From: Chryseobacterium oncorhynchi
Lineage (GTDB): Bacteria; Bacteroidota; Bacteroidia; Flavobacteriales; Weeksellaceae
Length of the DNA stretch: 64,000 nt
Direction of reading: 5' to 3'
NCBI RefSeq assembly: GCF_002899895.1
Contig: NZ_PPEI02000001.1
Location: 496,001-560,000, forward strand
This document shows, piece by piece, positions 60,746-64,000 of the stretch. Under the pieces are notes generated by a model, which saw nothing but the letters and a program-made list of their open reading frames with translations, was not told the DNA's origin and searched no databases. Position 1 is the stretch's first letter. Every line of letters begins with the position of its first letter. The translations under genes were made by a program, and so were the position numbers.

Positions 60746-61435
60746 CTAGAGTGAAGAAGCGGCTTCTAAAATAAGCTGTGTAACTTCTTCGGGATGAGAT
60801 GCTAACGAAGCATGCCCAGCATCCAAAGTAATTATTTTCTTAGGCTGAAGACGTTCTGCCATTTCTTTTTCTGTTTCCGCAGGAATCATATGGTCATTCG
60901 ATGAAATCTGATACCAACTTGGTCGCACTTTCCAGGCAGGTTCACCCGCTACATCACCAAAACACTGCCCATGAATCGGTTTTTGGGATAATGCCATTAC
61001 CAAAGCTTTTTCATCATCCAAATCTTGGCAGAAAGCGGATTTAAACTCATCATATTTGATCCATAAAAACCCTTTGTCATCAGGATAAATACTTGCGCCA
61101 CCCGGAGATTCCCTTCTTCCTAAAAGGGATCCTAAACTATCTCCTGCATCAGGTGCGAAAGCTGCAATATAAACAAGGCCGGCTACTTTATCATGATGTC
61201 CTGCACCTGAAATAACAGCTCCACCATAAGAGTGTCCTACCAGAAGTACTTTTCCATCCTGAGCATCGATAAGATCTTTTGTTTTATCAATATCATTCTG
61301 CAAAGAAGTTAAAGGGTTTTGAACACTTCTTACTTTATAACCTGCTTTTACAAGTGAAGGGATAACATACTGCCAGTGAGAACCATCTCCCCAAGCTCCG
61401 TGTACCAAAATAATGGTTAAATCTTTTTGTTCCAT
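60746..61435 (-). CDS. Alpha/beta hydrolase (small esterase-like)
   Basis: A 229-residue alpha/beta hydrolase: oxyanion motif LVHGAWGDGSHW (10-21), nucleophile GHSYGG (Ser69), and candidate His in DAGHASLASHP. The pattern is close to many small salicylate-esterase/HNL-like proteins (ILVHGAWGDGSHW...). It is transcribed away from the Crp-like regulator at 61498 but on the same strand after it, so it is a plausible target. Confidence 0.9.
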   Translation of the reverse strand: MEQKDLTIILVHGAWGDGSHWQYVIPSLVKAGYKVRSVQNPLTSLQNDIDKTKDLIDAQDGKVLLVGHSYGGAVISGAGHHDKVAGLVYIAAFAPDAGDSLGSLLGRRESPGGASIYPDDKGFLWIKYDEFKSAFCQDLDDEKALVMALSQKPIHGQCFGDVAGEPAWKVRPSWYQISSNDHMIPAETEKEMAERLQPKKIITLDAGHASLASHPEEVTQLILEAASSL

Positions 61436-61497
61436 AATAATTAAAATTTGATAATAGTAAAACTACGACCTAAAATTTCATCTGACGTTAACTTAAG

Positions 61498-62073
61498 TTA
61501 ATTTATAATTCTACTACGGATTCGACTAAGAGATTGTTCTGTAACTCCCAGATAACTTGCTATATGTTTTTGTGCTATTTTCTGGAAAAGAAGGGGTTGT
61601 TGTTTTAAAAGATTTAAGTATCTGTTTTCTGGAGACAGGCATAATAAATCATCAATCCTTTTTTTGGCGTCCAAATAAATTTTTTCACTCATCACCCGTC
61701 CAAATTTTTGCCAGTATGCTTCTTTCTGATATAATGCCTGCAAATGATCTTTACTCAGCAGCAGAATTTCACAATCTCCCAACGCCTGAATATTCATATT
61801 GGAGACCGTATCACAAAGAATGCTTTCATAATCGGTGAAAAATTCATTTTCAAAATAAAATCCAAAGTTGATTTCCTTTCCCTGATCATTAATATAAAAG
61901 CTTCTGATGATTCCTTTTTTAATAAATCCCAGATATCTGCATTTGTCACCCTGTTTCAGGAAAAAGTCTGATTTTAAAAGCTTAGTATCTTTAAGGAGTG
62001 CATAAAATTCATCGAAATGCTCCTGATCTACCTGAAATAGCTCTCCGTATTTTGTGTAGTGGTCTGACATCAT
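61498..62073 (-). CDS. Crp/Fnr-family regulator (cNMP-binding type), copy 2
   Basis: A 191-residue regulator, paralogous to the protein at 57737. Both end in xxIASYLGVTxxSLSRIRxxx. A cyclic-nucleotide-like barrel (FFLKQGDKCRYLGFIKKGII; FGFYFENEFFTDYESIL) is followed by a minimal HTH (QKHIASYLGVTEQSLSRIRS). The start is either of two adjacent ATGs. Shared architecture suggests the two regulators divide control of the cluster. Followed by the hydrolase gene 62 bases away. Confidence 0.88.
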   Translation of the reverse strand: MMSDHYTKYGELFQVDQEHFDEFYALLKDTKLLKSDFFLKQGDKCRYLGFIKKGIIRSFYINDQGKEINFGFYFENEFFTDYESILCDTVSNMNIQALGDCEILLLSKDHLQALYQKEAYWQKFGRVMSEKIYLDAKKRIDDLLCLSPENRYLNLLKQQPLLFQKIAQKHIASYLGVTEQSLSRIRSRIIN

Positions 62074-62094
62074 TTATGGTGTATTTTAGATTCA

Positions 62095-62130
62095 AAAAAG
62101 CCTTGCAAAAGTTCATTCACAAGGCTTTTT
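62095..62130 (-). terminator. Terminator of tpx
   Basis: 11-bp stem AAAAAGCCTTG/CAAGGCTTTTT (62095-62105 with 62120-62130) with a 14-base loop. The T run is part of the 3' arm on the minus strand. It is 15 bases beyond the stop codon. Confidence 0.82.
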
Positions 62131-62145
62131 AAAAGATTATTTCTA

Positions 62146-62649
62146 TTATTGATTCAAGGCTGTAAGCGCTGCATCATAATTAGGTTCGTTTGCAATTTCT
62201 GAAACTTGTTCTGTATAAATTACTTTATTGTTTTCGTCTGTAACAATCACCGCGCGGCTTAGCAAGCCTTTCAAAGGAGAATCTGTAATGGTCACTTCAT
62301 AATCATCACCAAAGCTGCTTCTGAAGTCAGAAAGAGTCTCTACATTGTTCAATCCCTCTGCTGCACAGAATCTTCCTAATGCAAAAGGAAGGTCTTTAGA
62401 AACATTAATTACTACTGTATTATCCAATTTTGAAGCTTCTTCATTGAATTTTCTACTTGAAGCAGCACAAGTTGGAGTATCAATACTTGGAAAAATATTG
62501 AATACTTTTTTCTTTCCTTCAAAGTTTTGAAGAGTCTTTACATTTAACCCAGAATCTACTAAGGCAAAATCCTTAACTTTTGTTCCTACTGATGGTAATG
62601 CTCCTATTGTGTGTACTTCGTTTCCTTTTAAAGTGATTGTCGTTGACAT
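62146..62649 (-). CDS. tpx: Thiol peroxidase
   Basis: A 167-residue peroxiredoxin that reduces H2O2 and small hydroperoxides. Peroxidatic Cys61 is in SIDTPTCAASS and resolving Cys95 in RFCAAEG, the same numbers as in E. coli Tpx. Other motifs: GALPSVGTKVKDF, KKKVFNIFPS, and SPLKGLLSRAVIV near the C-terminus. Depends on thioredoxin by family knowledge. It is the only classical antioxidant enzyme in this cluster and sits divergently from the isocitrate dehydrogenase gene. Confidence 0.96.
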   Translation of the reverse strand: MSTTITLKGNEVHTIGALPSVGTKVKDFALVDSGLNVKTLQNFEGKKKVFNIFPSIDTPTCAASSRKFNEEASKLDNTVVINVSKDLPFALGRFCAAEGLNNVETLSDFRSSFGDDYEVTITDSPLKGLLSRAVIVTDENNKVIYTEQVSEIANEPNYDAALTALNQ

Positions 62650-62774
62650 AATATTTATTTTTTTAGTTTTTCAAATTTAATCAAAAATAGATTTTTTTTC
62701 TGTGTAATTAAGGTTAAATTAATCTTAAAGTAAAAAATCTAGGCGTAGAATTCATCCCAAAATTTAAATTTTAA

Positions 62775-64000
<1,226 letters not shown>

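Overview
The window reads as a 64-kb piece of chromosome from an AT-rich member of the Flavobacteriia, most likely Chryseobacterium or a close relative in the Weeksellaceae. The reasons are the gene families present, promoter-like TAnnTTTG elements of the Bacteroidota type, few clear Shine-Dalgarno sequences, many short rho-independent terminators and many small exported lipoproteins. The genus is an inference from gene content and was not tested by alignment. I see no rRNA, CRISPR array, transposase, integrase or prophage. One tRNA gene (Arg, anticodon TCG) is present. Two genes run off the ends: a bacteriophytochrome kinase on the left and a monomeric isocitrate dehydrogenase on the right.

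Region 1-10.3 kb holds the phytochrome kinase, a secreted astacin-like metalloprotease, a membrane-anchored AraC regulator next to an exported NTF2/DJ-1 fusion protein, and a photolyase-ferrochelatase-MarR run. Region 10.6-16.4 kb is a self-contained sugar operon. A LacI regulator comes first, then a PfkB kinase, an FHS-type sugar permease, a LamB-like porin and a ketose 3-epimerase. Two copies of an identical 17-base putative operator lie in front of the regulator and in front of the kinase. Region 16.5-21.9 kb carries the tRNA and a three-gene envelope operon made of a large TPR protein, a lipoprotein and a plugless outer-membrane barrel.

Region 22-34.7 kb is mostly housekeeping and envelope genes: a CocE-type hydrolase, an APC permease, an Mpo1-like protein, exported unknowns, a DUF3857/transglutaminase-fold protein, a tandemly duplicated DUF4377 lipoprotein, an SPFH protein, a dGTPase-family enzyme and a methyltransferase. 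Region 34.7-43 kb has a LytS/LytTR two-component pair with 21-bp-spaced direct repeats upstream, an EmrE-like exporter, a 26-residue membrane peptide behind a sigma-54-like promoter, an AAA+ ATPase overlapping a YggS-type PLP protein, and several small membrane, lipoprotein and ankyrin genes. Region 43-51.3 kb has gcvP, a 50-residue Cys/Lys-rich peptide that may be leaderless, a membrane-tethered J-domain protein, an ECF sigma factor with two small Cys-tailed membrane proteins, and an S9 peptidase.

Region 51.4-62.7 kb is unusual in composition. It is a long same-strand series of small single-domain genes: five VOC/PhnB proteins, three SRPBCC proteins, two DinB proteins, two alpha/beta hydrolases, two Crp/Fnr regulators, a DoxX protein, an RNAP-alpha-CTD-like protein, a DUF763 protein and the thiol peroxidase Tpx. 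It looks like an accessory stress and small-molecule-handling cluster. The best candidates for undescribed biology are the sigma-54-like/26-residue peptide locus, the LytTR repeat array, the leaderless Cys/Lys peptide, the ECF plus Cys-tail locus, the TPR-lipoprotein-barrel operon and the ketose operon.
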